Of a DNA stretch of 64,000 nucleotides, positions 51,559-59,931 are shown one piece after another (positions within the stretch are counted from its first letter, which is position 1; each line of letters starts with the position of its first letter). Location of the stretch: assembly GCA_002842215.1 (NCBI GenBank), contig PHCC01000018.1, positions 1 to 64,000 of the forward strand, given 5' to 3'. A model generated the notes under the pieces. The model was not told where the DNA came from and did not search any database. It worked only from the letters and a program-made list of their open reading frames with translations. The position numbers and the translations under genes are program-made. The DNA comes from Betaproteobacteria bacterium HGW-Betaproteobacteria-9. Lineage in GTDB: Bacteria; Pseudomonadota; Gammaproteobacteria; Burkholderiales; Burkholderiaceae_C.

Positions 51559-53259
51559 TCACTCCTCCCCGACATCCCGCCCCTTGCTGCTGCGCCAGAT
51601 CGCGCGCACCAGCCACAGCCCACCGACGAACGCGCTGGCAAAGCCGAGGAAACCGAAGGCGGGCAGACCAAACAGGGTGGGGCCGCCCTTGACGGTCATG
51701 ACGATGGAGGAACCGATGATGAGCGCGGCGATCACCAGCGCCATGGTGAGGCGGTTGGCGGCGCGGTCGATCTGGTCGCCCACGCGCTTGAGGTGCGCGA
51801 GCTCGATGCCCACGTGCACCTTGCCGCGGCGCGCGTTGCGCAGCAGGCGCGAGACGTCGTGTGGCAGCTGTTCGGCCACGGCGAGCGTGCGGCGCAGGGT
51901 CTGCCAGGCGCGATTGGCCACGACCTTGGGCTGGTAACGCGCGCGCACCACCTGCTTGAGCAGCGGCAGGGCTTCGGTGGTCATGTGGAACTCGGGGTCG
52001 AGGCCGCGGCCCATGCCTTCGAGCGTGATGAAGGCCTTGATCAGCAGGGCCATGTCGGAGGGCAGGCCGAGGTGGTGTTCGCGCAGGATGGTGGTGACGT
52101 CGGCGAGCATCTCGCCGAGATTCAGCTGGGCCAGCGGCACGCCGTGGTACTGGTCGACGAAGGTTTCGATCTCGGTTTCGAGCAGGCTGAGATTGACGCC
52201 GTGTTCGTCGCCGGTCCAATCGAGCAACACATCGGCCACGGTCTGGGGGTTGCGTTCGACCAGGCCCAGCAACAGGTTCAGGAGTTCTTCGCGTCGGCGC
52301 ACCGAAAGGCGACCGACCATGCCGAAGTCGATGAAGGCGATGCGGTTGTCTTCGAGGTAGATGACGTTGCCAGGGTGGGGGTCGGCGTGGAAAAGGCCGT
52401 CTTCGACGATCTGCTTGAGCACGGCTTGTGCGCCGCGTTTCGCCAGCAGGCTACGGTCCAGCCCCAGAGCGCCCAGCTGGTCGAGTTGATTGCCGGCAGT
52501 GCCATGCACGAAGTCCTGCACGTTGACGCGCTCTTTCGTGTGCGCCCAGTGCACCTTGGGCACCACGATCCAGGGCAACGAGGCGAGGTTGGCGGCGATG
52601 CGTTCGGCGTTGCGGCATTCGCTGGCCAGATCGAGTTCCCGCTTGAGGGAACGCGCCAGCTCGCGCACCAGTTGCTGCGGGCGGTAGGGTTTCAGCGCCG
52701 GGATTTCGGCTTCGGCGATGGCGGCCAGCCGGGCCAGCAGACGCAGGTCGGCCTCGATGGTTTCGGTGATGCCGGGGCGGCGGATCTTGACGACCACTTC
52801 GGTGCCATCGTGCAGCTGGGCACGGTGCACCTGGGCAATGGAGGCGGCGGCGAGCGGTTCGGTGTCGAAACGGGCAAAGAGGGTTTCAGGCTCGCCGCCG
52901 AGGTCTTCGCGCAGCTGCGGACGCAGGATCTCCAGCGGCACCGCAGGCACCTGGCTGTGCAGTTTCTCGAACTCCGCGATGAATTCGGGGCCGAACAGGT
53001 CGGCGCGGCCGGCCAGGATCTGGCCGAGCTTGACGAAGGTGGGGCCGAGCTCTTCGAGCGTGAGGCGCAGCTGGACCGGCGGTTCGAGCCGTGCCAGGTC
53101 GGCCGCGTTGTCCCACTTGAGCACGTGGCCCGCGCGCTCCAGCCGGTCGGCCAGGCCCAGGCGGCGCACGCTGTCGCCGAAGCCGTGGCGGATGAGCACG
53201 CCCAGGATGGTGTTCAGGCGGCCCATGTCTCGGGCAGCGCCCAGGGTTTCGATCAGCAT
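51559..53259 (-). CDS. ubiB: UbiB/AarF-type atypical protein kinase
   Basis: A 566-residue ABC1/UbiB-family protein with the KxGQ element in GPTFVKLGQILAGRAD, ATP-region ASIAQVHRAQLHDG and VVVKIRRPG, catalytic FHADPHPGNV and DFGMVGRL, and two C-terminal membrane helices (MALVIAALIIGSS, FGFLGFASAFVGGLWLV). UbiB stimulates ubiquinone biosynthesis, probably by extracting precursors from the membrane. Start ATG 53259. It is far from other ubi genes except the prenyltransferase and UbiH-type gene in this window. Confidence 0.88.
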   Translation of the reverse strand: MLIETLGAARDMGRLNTILGVLIRHGFGDSVRRLGLADRLERAGHVLKWDNAADLARLEPPVQLRLTLEELGPTFVKLGQILAGRADLFGPEFIAEFEKLHSQVPAVPLEILRPQLREDLGGEPETLFARFDTEPLAAASIAQVHRAQLHDGTEVVVKIRRPGITETIEADLRLLARLAAIAEAEIPALKPYRPQQLVRELARSLKRELDLASECRNAERIAANLASLPWIVVPKVHWAHTKERVNVQDFVHGTAGNQLDQLGALGLDRSLLAKRGAQAVLKQIVEDGLFHADPHPGNVIYLEDNRIAFIDFGMVGRLSVRRREELLNLLLGLVERNPQTVADVLLDWTGDEHGVNLSLLETEIETFVDQYHGVPLAQLNLGEMLADVTTILREHHLGLPSDMALLIKAFITLEGMGRGLDPEFHMTTEALPLLKQVVRARYQPKVVANRAWQTLRRTLAVAEQLPHDVSRLLRNARRGKVHVGIELAHLKRVGDQIDRAANRLTMALVIAALIIGSSIVMTVKGGPTLFGLPAFGFLGFASAFVGGLWLVRAIWRSSKGRDVGEE

Positions 53260-53275
53260 GCGTGGATCATAAAGA

Positions 53276-53348
53276 CCCCCCGCCGCGCTGCGCGCGTCCC
53301 CCCTGAAAGGGGGGCGACACCTGAGGCCCGGCAAAGCCGGTTCCTCGG
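53276..53348 (+). repeat. Stop-proximal-type GC hairpin repeat, copy 4 (reverse orientation)
   Basis: Carries CCCCCC-G-CCGCGCTGCGCGCGTC, a CCCCCC/GGGGGG hairpin and GGCCCGGCAAAGCCGGTT in the plus orientation. The neighbouring genes are both on the minus strand, so this copy points away from the minE stop and towards it only by its distal end. It is the exception to the rule that the element follows a stop codon. Confidence 0.65.
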
Positions 53349-53369
53349 TGTCTCTGGATCGGCGATGCC

Positions 53370-53630
53370 TTACTTCCTGTCAGGCAGCTCGATCTTGACT
53401 TCAAGCACTTCCAGGTTGTCCTGGCGCTCCAGCATGACCTTGATGTCGTCCGGATTGATCTTGATGTATTTGCCGATCACGGCCACCAGCTCGCGCTGCA
53501 GTGCGGGCAGGTAATCGGGCTCGGCGGCGTTGCGACCGCTGCGCTCGTGCGCCAGGATGATCTGCAGGCGCTCCTTGGCGACGCTGGCGGTCTTCTTTTT
53601 TTCGCCCAGAAAGAAGGAAAGGAAGGACAT
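53370..53630 (-). CDS. minE: Cell division topological specificity factor MinE
   Basis: An 86-residue MinE: membrane-targeting amphipathic start [19 protein letters not shown], the MinD-contact helix [15 protein letters not shown], and the dimer domain [23 protein letters not shown]. MinE drives MinD off the membrane to give pole-to-pole oscillation and mid-cell division. ATG 53630 lies 2 bp after the MinD stop. Confidence 0.95.
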   Translation of the reverse strand: MSFLSFFLGEKKKTASVAKERLQIILAHERSGRNAAEPDYLPALQRELVAVIGKYIKINPDDIKVMLERQDNLEVLEVKIELPDRK

Positions 53631-53632
53631 GC

Positions 53633-54448
53633 TCACTTCCTTCCGAACACGCGCTTGAAGAAGCCCGCCTTTTCGGCTTCGACGAAACGAAGCGGTTTCT
53701 CGGCACCGAGAAACCGGTCGATCACGTCGCTGTAGGCCTCGGCCACGTCGGTGCCCTTCAAGTGGATCGCCGGCATGCCCTGGTTGGACGCAGTCAGCAC
53801 GTTTTCGCTCTCGGGGATGACGCCGATCAGCTTGATGCGCAGGATGTCCTGGATGTCTTCCAGGCTGAGCATCTGGCCGTCGGCCACGCGCGTGGGGTTG
53901 TAGCGCGTGATCAGCAGGTGTTCCTTGATCGGATCCTTGCCCTCGATGGCGCGTTTGGTCTTGCTGCCGAGCATGCCGAGGATGCGGTCGGAGTCGCGCA
54001 CGCTGGAGACTTCGGGGTTGGTCACGATCAGCGCTTCGTCGGCGAAGTGCATGGCCATGAGCGCGCCGGTCTCGATGCCGGCGGGCGAGTCGCAGACGAT
54101 GTATTCAAAGCCCATCGCCGACAGGTCGTTCAGCACCTTTTCAACGCCGTCCTGCGTCAGCGCGTCCTTGTCGCGCGTCTGGCTGGCGGCGAGCACGAAC
54201 AGGTTGTCGCACTGCTTGTCCTTGATCAGCGCCTGGTTCAGGTTGGCTTCACCGTGGATGACGTTGATCAGGTCGTAGACCACGCGGCGTTCGCAGCCCA
54301 TGATCAGGTCGAGGTTGCGCAGGCCGACGTCGAAGTCGATGACGGCGGTCTTGTGGCCGCGCAGGGCGAGACCGGAGGCGAAGCTGGCGCTGGTGGTGGT
54401 CTTGCCCACGCCGCCCTTGCCGGAAGTGATGACAACGATTTGGGTCAT
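53633..54448 (-). CDS. minD: Septum-site-determining ATPase MinD
   Basis: A 271-residue ParA/MinD ATPase with deviant Walker [10 protein letters not shown], the [10 protein letters not shown] switch, VCDSPAGIE (Walker B) and a C-terminal amphipathic membrane helix [12 protein letters not shown]. It recruits MinC to the membrane to block polar Z-rings. Located between minC and minE in the usual order C-D-E. Confidence 0.96.
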   Translation of the reverse strand: MTQIVVITSGKGGVGKTTTSASFASGLALRGHKTAVIDFDVGLRNLDLIMGCERRVVYDLINVIHGEANLNQALIKDKQCDNLFVLAASQTRDKDALTQDGVEKVLNDLSAMGFEYIVCDSPAGIETGALMAMHFADEALIVTNPEVSSVRDSDRILGMLGSKTKRAIEGKDPIKEHLLITRYNPTRVADGQMLSLEDIQDILRIKLIGVIPESENVLTASNQGMPAIHLKGTDVAEAYSDVIDRFLGAEKPLRFVEAEKAGFFKRVFGRK

Positions 54449-54499
54449 GTGGAGGTTCCTGTGAAGGTGGGGAAGTGGCTGAAAGGCTGCTGGCAGCCG

Positions 54500-55294
54500 T
54501 CAGGCAGACAGGGGATCGATGATCAGTTTGTCTTCGCCGTCGGGGCCTGGCATGAGGCGCACCTGGGCGGCTTTGCCCCGGACTTCGGGGGGCAGATCGG
54601 TCTCGCTGGTGCGGTAGATGCCCGCAATGGAGATGAGTTCGGGGTCCATGGACAGCGCGAAGATGCGCGCGTCGGCGTTGCCACGGGCACCGGCGATGGC
54701 TCTGCCACGCAGCGGTGCATAGACGTGGATGTGGCCGTCGGCGATGACTTCGGCACCGGGGTTGACCATGGCCATGACGACCAGATCGCGGCCCCGGGCG
54801 TACACCTGCTGACCGGAACGCAGCGGTTTGTCGACCACCATCGCACCCGGCGCCACCGGGGGTGGCACAGCGGCGACGGGAGCGGGCGTTTCGGTATGGA
54901 CCGGCACCCGGCTCGGGGCGGGCTGGGGCGCGAGGCTGCGCTGGACCAGGGCGTCGGGCGCCGAAATGAGGCCTGCGGCCAGAGCGGCGGCGGTCTGGGC
55001 ATCGCTGCCACCGCGCACGGCGATGGGCTGCAGGCGGTACTGGCGCAAGAGGTCGGCGAGCGCGGCGAAGTCGAGCGCGGTTTCGAGACCGGCCGACGCG
55101 GTGCCCTGCAGGGGTGAGAGGTCGATGACCAGCGGATCCTGGTCAAAAAAATCGGGCATGTCGCCGAATCGCTGGGCCAGTTCTTCGCTCAGGCGGGCGA
55201 GGTCGGCGGACTTGAGCAGCAAGGCCACCAAAGGCAGGTTGGCGCTCTTGATCTCGAAGGTGGCGGGCGCGTTGGCAGCGAGGGCAACGGACAT
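54500..55294 (-). CDS. minC: Septum formation inhibitor MinC
   Basis: A 264-residue MinC: N-terminal FtsZ-interacting domain (FEIKSANLPLVALLLKSADLARL), a 45-residue Pro/Ala linker (APSRVPVHTETPAPVAAVPPP) and the C-terminal beta-helix domain with RSGQQVYARGRDLVVMAMVNPGAEV and IHVYAPLRGRAIAGARG. It inhibits Z-ring assembly at poles. First gene of the minCDE operon. Confidence 0.95.
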   Translation of the reverse strand: MSVALAANAPATFEIKSANLPLVALLLKSADLARLSEELAQRFGDMPDFFDQDPLVIDLSPLQGTASAGLETALDFAALADLLRQYRLQPIAVRGGSDAQTAAALAAGLISAPDALVQRSLAPQPAPSRVPVHTETPAPVAAVPPPVAPGAMVVDKPLRSGQQVYARGRDLVVMAMVNPGAEVIADGHIHVYAPLRGRAIAGARGNADARIFALSMDPELISIAGIYRTSETDLPPEVRGKAAQVRLMPGPDGEDKLIIDPLSA

Positions 55295-55529
55295 GAAGGG
55301 CAGGCTCGGTAGCTGGAGAGAAAAACGAGGTCCCAGCGGATGTGCAGAGGGCGTAGCCGCACAGCAAGACCCGGGCCCACTGCGCGCCGCGCATCTTACC
55401 AGCCAGGGGGTGTGCGTTGGTGCCCAGGTGTGTGCCGGTGTGAGAGGCTGTAAACCAGGTGCCCAGCCGTTCGTCGGTTTGCTCGATGGCAACGCACAAA
55501 CCGACGCCTCCCGGCATACTGAACCCCGT

Positions 55530-56501
55530 ATGAAAAACACCCCCATTTCTCCTGAAAAACCGGCCTCCGGTACGCCGGTTTCAGCTTGGGCCCGTCTGTC
55601 GCTGGTGTGGCGCATGACGCGACCGGCGTTCCTGCTGCTGACCGTGGTCGCCTGCGTGCTGGGCACGGCCACGGCGGCGGCCTGCGGCTGTGGCCTGGAT
55701 CTGCCGCTGGCGCTGAGCGCTACGGTGCTGGCGGTGCTGGCGCACGCGGCGGGCAATGTGTTGAACGACCTGCACGACGCCCGCAACGGCGCCGATGCGG
55801 CCAACACGGACGGCATCTTCCCCTTCACCGGCGGTTCGAGACTGATCCAGACCGGCGCGGTGAGCGAACGGCAGACCGCCGAGCTGGCCAAGGCGTTGCT
55901 GGTGTTTCTGGTGCCGGCGGGTCTGCTGCTGGCGGTCAAGGCCGGCGGCGGGGTGTTGCTGCTGGGCATGGCCGGGCTGTTGCTGGCCTGGGCGTATTCG
56001 GCGCCGCCGCTCAAGCTGATGTCGCGTGGGCTCGGCGAACTGACTGTGGCACTGGTCTGGTTTCTGGTGGTGGTGGGCGCGGACTACGTGCAACGGCGGC
56101 AGTTCTTCGTGATCCCGGCCAGCGCCGCGGCGGGTTTTGCGCTGATGGTGGGGGCCTTGCTGCTGATCAACGGTTTTCCGGACGCCGCGGCCGATGCCCG
56201 CGTGGGCAAACGCACCCTGGTGGTGCGGCTGGGCCCGGTGGTAGCGGGCGCGCTGTACGGCTTGCTGGTGCTGGGTGCCCATGCGTGGCTGGCGGCCAGC
56301 GTATGGCTGTTGATTCCGCCGCAGCCCGCGCTCTGGGGACTGGTCTCGCTGCCGTTCTCGCTAGTGGCACTGGTTTGGCTGCTGACCCATCTGCACCGGC
56401 CGCAGCAGCTGAAGCCGGCCCTGGCCCTCACCGTGGTGGCGACGCTGCTGCACGGTCTGGGCATGGCCTGGGGCTTTGCGCAGATGGCGCGGCTGCACTG
56501 A
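55530..56501 (+). CDS. UbiA-superfamily prenyltransferase
   Basis: A 323-residue membrane enzyme with about eight or nine helices and both aspartate motifs: NDLHDARNGAD (first, about residues 80-90) and DAAADARVGKRT (second). Motif spacing resembles MenA-type and related prenyltransferases as much as UbiA itself, so the aromatic acceptor is uncertain. Plus strand, divergent from minC with a 235-bp gap; a terminator follows at 56502-56536 immediately before the origin-like repeats. Confidence 0.75.
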   Translation: MKNTPISPEKPASGTPVSAWARLSLVWRMTRPAFLLLTVVACVLGTATAAACGCGLDLPLALSATVLAVLAHAAGNVLNDLHDARNGADAANTDGIFPFTGGSRLIQTGAVSERQTAELAKALLVFLVPAGLLLAVKAGGGVLLLGMAGLLLAWAYSAPPLKLMSRGLGELTVALVWFLVVVGADYVQRRQFFVIPASAAAGFALMVGALLLINGFPDAAADARVGKRTLVVRLGPVVAGALYGLLVLGAHAWLAASVWLLIPPQPALWGLVSLPFSLVALVWLLTHLHRPQQLKPALALTVVATLLHGLGMAWGFAQMARLH

Positions 56502-56536
56502 AACCCCGGTTTTTGGCGGTCACACCGGGGGTTTTT
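56502..56536 (+). terminator. Intrinsic terminator of the prenyltransferase gene
   Basis: Immediately after the stop codon: AACCCCGGT, a loop (TTTTGGCGGTCAC), then ACCGGGGGTTTTT. The stem of about 8-9 GC-rich base pairs and the T-run fit a rho-independent terminator in the plus direction. Confidence 0.75.
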
Positions 56537-56537
56537 G

Positions 56538-56764
56538 CACAACCCTGTGTGTAATTTTTGAATAAGCACCATGTTATCCACAGCATGGTGGAAAAGCGTC
56601 AACTTATCCCCGTTTCGGTTCAGCGGCAACAGGGCCGTCTTCACACGCTTGTACTGACGCCAAGTCCTTGATCGACCAGCAAAAAAGCCGCTTGTCCACA
56701 AAAAAGGCGTTGCTCTACTACTCCTACTAATTTGAAATAAAGCTATAGAAGAATAAGAACAGCC
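56538..56764 (+). repeat. Origin-module repeat, copy 1
   Basis: Left 227-bp unit of the duplicated DnaA-box/DnaA-trio module. Outer ends: CACAACCCTGTGTGTAA at left and GAATAAGAACAGCC at right. The last ~50 bp are identical to copy 2, while the middle diverges, suggesting selection on the boxes and the trio/AT-rich end. Confidence 0.85.
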
Positions 56765-56920
56765 GGGGAAACGCCGTCCGGTGCCCGGACGGCCCAGTCC
56801 AAGAAAGTGACACCAGTCGTTGTTGGAAAACTGGTTCCGGTTGTTTTGGGTCCACAGGGTTTTCCGACAGCGAAACCCGCAGTCGCTGCAACCTCAGATC
56901 GGCTGTCAGCGCCTGTTGCT

Positions 56921-57147
56921 CACAATCCTGTGTGTAACTTTTTAATAAGTTTCATGTTATCCACAGCAATGTGGTCAAGTGCCGGGTTATCCCCTTTTCT
57001 GTCCGATCGCAACAGGGACGCCTTCACAGGCTTGTACGGTCATCAAGTCCTTGATCGCATTGGGGAAAAGGTGCTTGTCCACACAAAACCGCCCGCTCTA
57101 CTACTCCTACTAATTTGAAATAAAGCTATAGAAGAATAAGAACAGCC
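56921..57147 (+). repeat. Origin-module repeat, copy 2
   Basis: Right 227-bp unit, boxes at the same offsets as copy 1 (36, 66, 154 and 177 bp from the left end). Between the copies lies 156 bp (56765-56920) with no recognisable protein gene; it contains GTTTTGGGTCCACAGGG, possibly another degenerate box. Confidence 0.85.
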
Positions 57148-57212
57148 AAAAAAAAAGCCGCCCGGAAGCCGGGCGGCGGGTCAAAAAGGGCTGAGCGAAA
57201 GTCGCTCAGCCC
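57148..57212 (-). terminator. Tandem intrinsic terminators of the acetyltransferase gene
   Basis: On the minus strand right after the stop: GGGCTGAGCGA-CTT-TCGCTCAGCCC with TTTTT (57212-57183), then GCCGCCCGG-CTT-CCGGGCGGC with a nine-T run (57178-57149). Two strong terminators in series shield the origin-like repeats from transcription coming from the right, as the terminator at 56502 does from the left. Confidence 0.85.
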
Positions 57213-57214
57213 TT

Positions 57215-59893
57215 TCAGAGCGTGTGTGTGACGAGTTTGAAGTCCGGGTCTTCGGGAAACGGCTTGATGCTGTAACCGAGGCCCTTCATGAGGCGCAACA
57301 TGCCCGGGTTGTTGGCCAGCACCAGGCCCTCGATCTCGGTCAGGCCCTTGTCGCGCGCTTCTTCCATGATGCTGAGCATGAGACGCGAGCCCAGGCCCTT
57401 GCCGTTGAAGTCGTCGGCCACCACCAGCGAAAACTCGCAGCTCGATTTGTCGGGGTTGGTGATGTAGCGCGACACGCCCACGACGCGCTCGGTTTCCACG
57501 ATTTCGCCATCGGCGTCGGTCTTGCGGGTGCGGTGGATGGCCACCAGCGCCATCTCGCGGTCGTAGTCGATCAGGGTCAGGCGCGACAGCATCGACGGCG
57601 GCAGTTCCTTGAGGGAGGACACGAAACGGAAATAGCGGCTCTCGGGCGACAGGTTCTGCACCAGGTCTTGCAGCATCTGGGCGTCGTCGGGGTGGATGGG
57701 GCGGATGGTGTATTCACCGCCGCCGCGCAGCGGCCAGATCTGCTCGTAGCGGGCCGGGTAGGGCAGGATGGCCAGGTGGGCGTAGTTGCGCGCCGTGGCG
57801 GGTGCGCTGTCGATCACGATGCGGGCGTCCACCGCCACCGCGCCCGATTCGTCCACGATGATGGGGTTGATGTCCATCTCGCGCAGCTGGGGCAGCTCAC
57901 AGACCATTTCCGAGACGCGCAGCAGCACGTGTTCCAGCGCGTCCAAGTCGACCGCAGAAGCACCACGCCATTCGCCCAGCGTCTCGGCGACGCGGGAGCG
58001 GTCGATCAGGCGGCGCGCCAGGAACTGGTTGAGCGGGGGCAGCTCCATCGCGCGGTCGTCGATCAGCTCGATCATGGTGCCGCCGGCACCGAAGGCGATC
58101 ACCGGGCCAAACGGATCGTCGGTCACGAGGCCGATGCAGATCTCGCGGCCACGCTTGTTGCGCGCCATTTTCTGGATCGTCACGCCGTTGATGCGTGCGC
58201 CGGGCTGGGCCTTGGTGACGGCCTGGATCATGGTGTTGTAGATGTCGCGCACGCCGACCGCGTTGAGCACGTTGAGTGCCACGCCGTTGACGTCGCTCTT
58301 GTGGCTGATGTCGGGTGAGTCGATCTTCAGCGCCACCGGGTAACCCAGCTGGGTGGCGATCATCATCGCTTCGTTGGCCGAGCGCGCCAGGATGGTCTGT
58401 GTGACTGGGATGTGGAAGGCCGATAGCAGGGCCTTGGATTCCATTTCGGTGAGGATCTTGCGGCGCTCGGTGAGCACGTTTTCGATCAGCAGGCGCGCGC
58501 CCTCGATGTCGGGCTGGGCCAGGGTGGACAGCGGCGGCGGCGTCTGCTGCAGCAGTTGCTGGTTCTGGTAGAAGCTGGCGATGTTGCCGAAGGCGCCCAC
58601 AGCGGCTTCGGGCGTGCGGAAGCTGGGAATGGCGGCACTGGCCAGCACCTCGCGCGCCGGCACCACCGAGGCGCTGCCCATCCAGCAGCAGAGCAGCGGT
58701 TTGCCCAGTCGGGGTTTGAGATCGGCCATGGCACGCGCCACGTCGGTCGCGTCGATACCGGATTTGGGCGAATGCACCACCAGGATGCCGTCCACCGTCT
58801 TGTCGTGGCCGGCGGCGTCGATGGCGGCCCGGTAGTGTTCGGCCGTGGCTTCTTCGGACAGGTCGATCAGGTCGTTGAGCGACGCCAGGGCGGGCAGCAG
58901 GGGTTTGAGGCTGGCGACGGTTTCGGGCGCGAGCTTGCCCAGTTCCAGCGAAATCTCGCTCACCCAGTCGGCCGCCAGCACGCCTGGGCCACCACCGTTG
59001 GTGACGATGGCCAGGCGCTTGCCCACCGGGCGGTAGCGCGAGGCCAGGCATTTGGAGGCGGAAAACAGTTCGACAAACGAGCGCACGCGCACGGCGCCGG
59101 CGCGGCGCAGAGCCGCATCGAACACGTCGTCGCTGCCGACGATGGTGCCGCTGTGGGTCTGCGCGGCCAGGTTGCCCGCGGTCTTGCGTCCGGCCTTGAG
59201 CACCACCACCGGCTTGGCGTTGGCGGCGGCGCGCAGCGCGCTCATGAAACGGCGCGCGCTGGAGATGCCTTCCATGTAGACGACGATGCTGTGGGTTTGT
59301 GCATCGGAGGCGAGGAAGTCGAGCACCTGGGCGATATCGACCGAGGTGTTGGGGCCGAGCGAAACCACGGTGGAGAAGCCCACGGCGTTCTGGCTCGCCC
59401 AGTCCAGGATGGACGCGGTGAGTGCGCCCGATTGCGAGACCAGGGCCAGCGGGCCGGCAGCTGTCAACGGGCCCACCACGCTGGCGTTGAGGCCGGCGCG
59501 CGGACGCTGGAAGCCCAGACTGTTGGGGCCGAGCAGGTGCATGCCGTGGCGACGAGCGACGCGGTGCATGTCGCCCGCCATGTCGGCCGTGGTGCCGCTG
59601 CCGACCACCAGCGCTGCCTTGCACTTGATGCGCCCGGCCACTTCCAGCGCAGCGATCGCCTCGGCCGGGGGCAGGGCGATGATGGCCAGGTCGGCCCGGG
59701 TCTGGGCCAGATCGGCCAGGGTGCCGGTGGTGTGGATGTCGAGGAAGACCAGGTTGCCGCTGAAGCGCTGGGCGGTCAGCGCGTTGATCAGCACCCGTGC
59801 TTGCGGTATCTGGCTGTCGGGGTCGTCGGTTTTGCCGGCGAAGACGGCGATGGTTTCGGGCAGGAAGAGCGGGGTGAGGTAGTGTTTGTCCAT
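57215..59893 (-). CDS. Pat-type GNAT protein acetyltransferase (acyl-CoA synthetase-like fusion)
   Basis: An 892-residue protein combining a CoA-binding/ADP-forming acyl-CoA synthetase-like part (GPNSLGFQRP, SQSGALT, NGGGPGVLAADW, ATP-grasp-like GYPVALKIDSPDISHKSD) with a C-terminal GNAT domain from about residue 740 (TIRPIHPDDAQMLQD, then VADDFNGKGLGSRLM, the acetyl-CoA P-loop). This is the architecture of Pat/YfiQ, which acetylates acetyl-CoA synthetase and other lysines. ATG 59893. The HDAC-family gene directly upstream could supply deacetylation. Confidence 0.88.
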   Translation of the reverse strand: MDKHYLTPLFLPETIAVFAGKTDDPDSQIPQARVLINALTAQRFSGNLVFLDIHTTGTLADLAQTRADLAIIALPPAEAIAALEVAGRIKCKAALVVGSGTTADMAGDMHRVARRHGMHLLGPNSLGFQRPRAGLNASVVGPLTAAGPLALVSQSGALTASILDWASQNAVGFSTVVSLGPNTSVDIAQVLDFLASDAQTHSIVVYMEGISSARRFMSALRAAANAKPVVVLKAGRKTAGNLAAQTHSGTIVGSDDVFDAALRRAGAVRVRSFVELFSASKCLASRYRPVGKRLAIVTNGGGPGVLAADWVSEISLELGKLAPETVASLKPLLPALASLNDLIDLSEEATAEHYRAAIDAAGHDKTVDGILVVHSPKSGIDATDVARAMADLKPRLGKPLLCCWMGSASVVPAREVLASAAIPSFRTPEAAVGAFGNIASFYQNQQLLQQTPPPLSTLAQPDIEGARLLIENVLTERRKILTEMESKALLSAFHIPVTQTILARSANEAMMIATQLGYPVALKIDSPDISHKSDVNGVALNVLNAVGVRDIYNTMIQAVTKAQPGARINGVTIQKMARNKRGREICIGLVTDDPFGPVIAFGAGGTMIELIDDRAMELPPLNQFLARRLIDRSRVAETLGEWRGASAVDLDALEHVLLRVSEMVCELPQLREMDINPIIVDESGAVAVDARIVIDSAPATARNYAHLAILPYPARYEQIWPLRGGGEYTIRPIHPDDAQMLQDLVQNLSPESRYFRFVSSLKELPPSMLSRLTLIDYDREMALVAIHRTRKTDADGEIVETERVVGVSRYITNPDKSSCEFSLVVADDFNGKGLGSRLMLSIMEEARDKGLTEIEGLVLANNPGMLRLMKGLGYSIKPFPEDPDFKLVTHTL

Positions 59894-59931
59894 GAGGGAC
59901 TCAGGTTGCTGAAGATTCGGATGGTTCGTGT

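Larger units (their letters stand above)
56538..57147 (+). other. Replication-origin-like region: duplicated DnaA-box/DnaA-trio module
   Basis: Two colinear 227-bp repeats (56538-56764 and 56921-57147, offset 383 bp, no net indel) each hold a perfect DnaA box TTATCCACA (56574-56582; 56957-56965), a weaker TTATCCCC(G/T) (56604; 56987), TTGTCCACA (56692-56700; 57075-57083), a short GC-rich gap, then DnaA-trio-like CTACTACTCCTACTAA (56715-56730; 57098-57113) and an AT-rich GAAATAAAGCTATAGAAG tract. The order box, GC-rich spacer, trios, AT-rich tract is that of the basal unwinding element of bacterial oriC. No dnaA is in the window. It could be oriC itself or a DnaA-binding (datA-like) site. Confidence 0.75.

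Noticed and set aside
50575..53514. 979-codon open frame on the plus strand
   Set aside because: Antisense to UbiB and neighbours; composition is the mirror of a GC-rich gene, has no RBS and no protein family resemblance.
56807..57118. 103-codon frame inside the origin-like repeats
   Set aside because: Runs across both DnaA boxes, has no RBS or recognisable protein, and repeat conservation follows the boxes, not codons.
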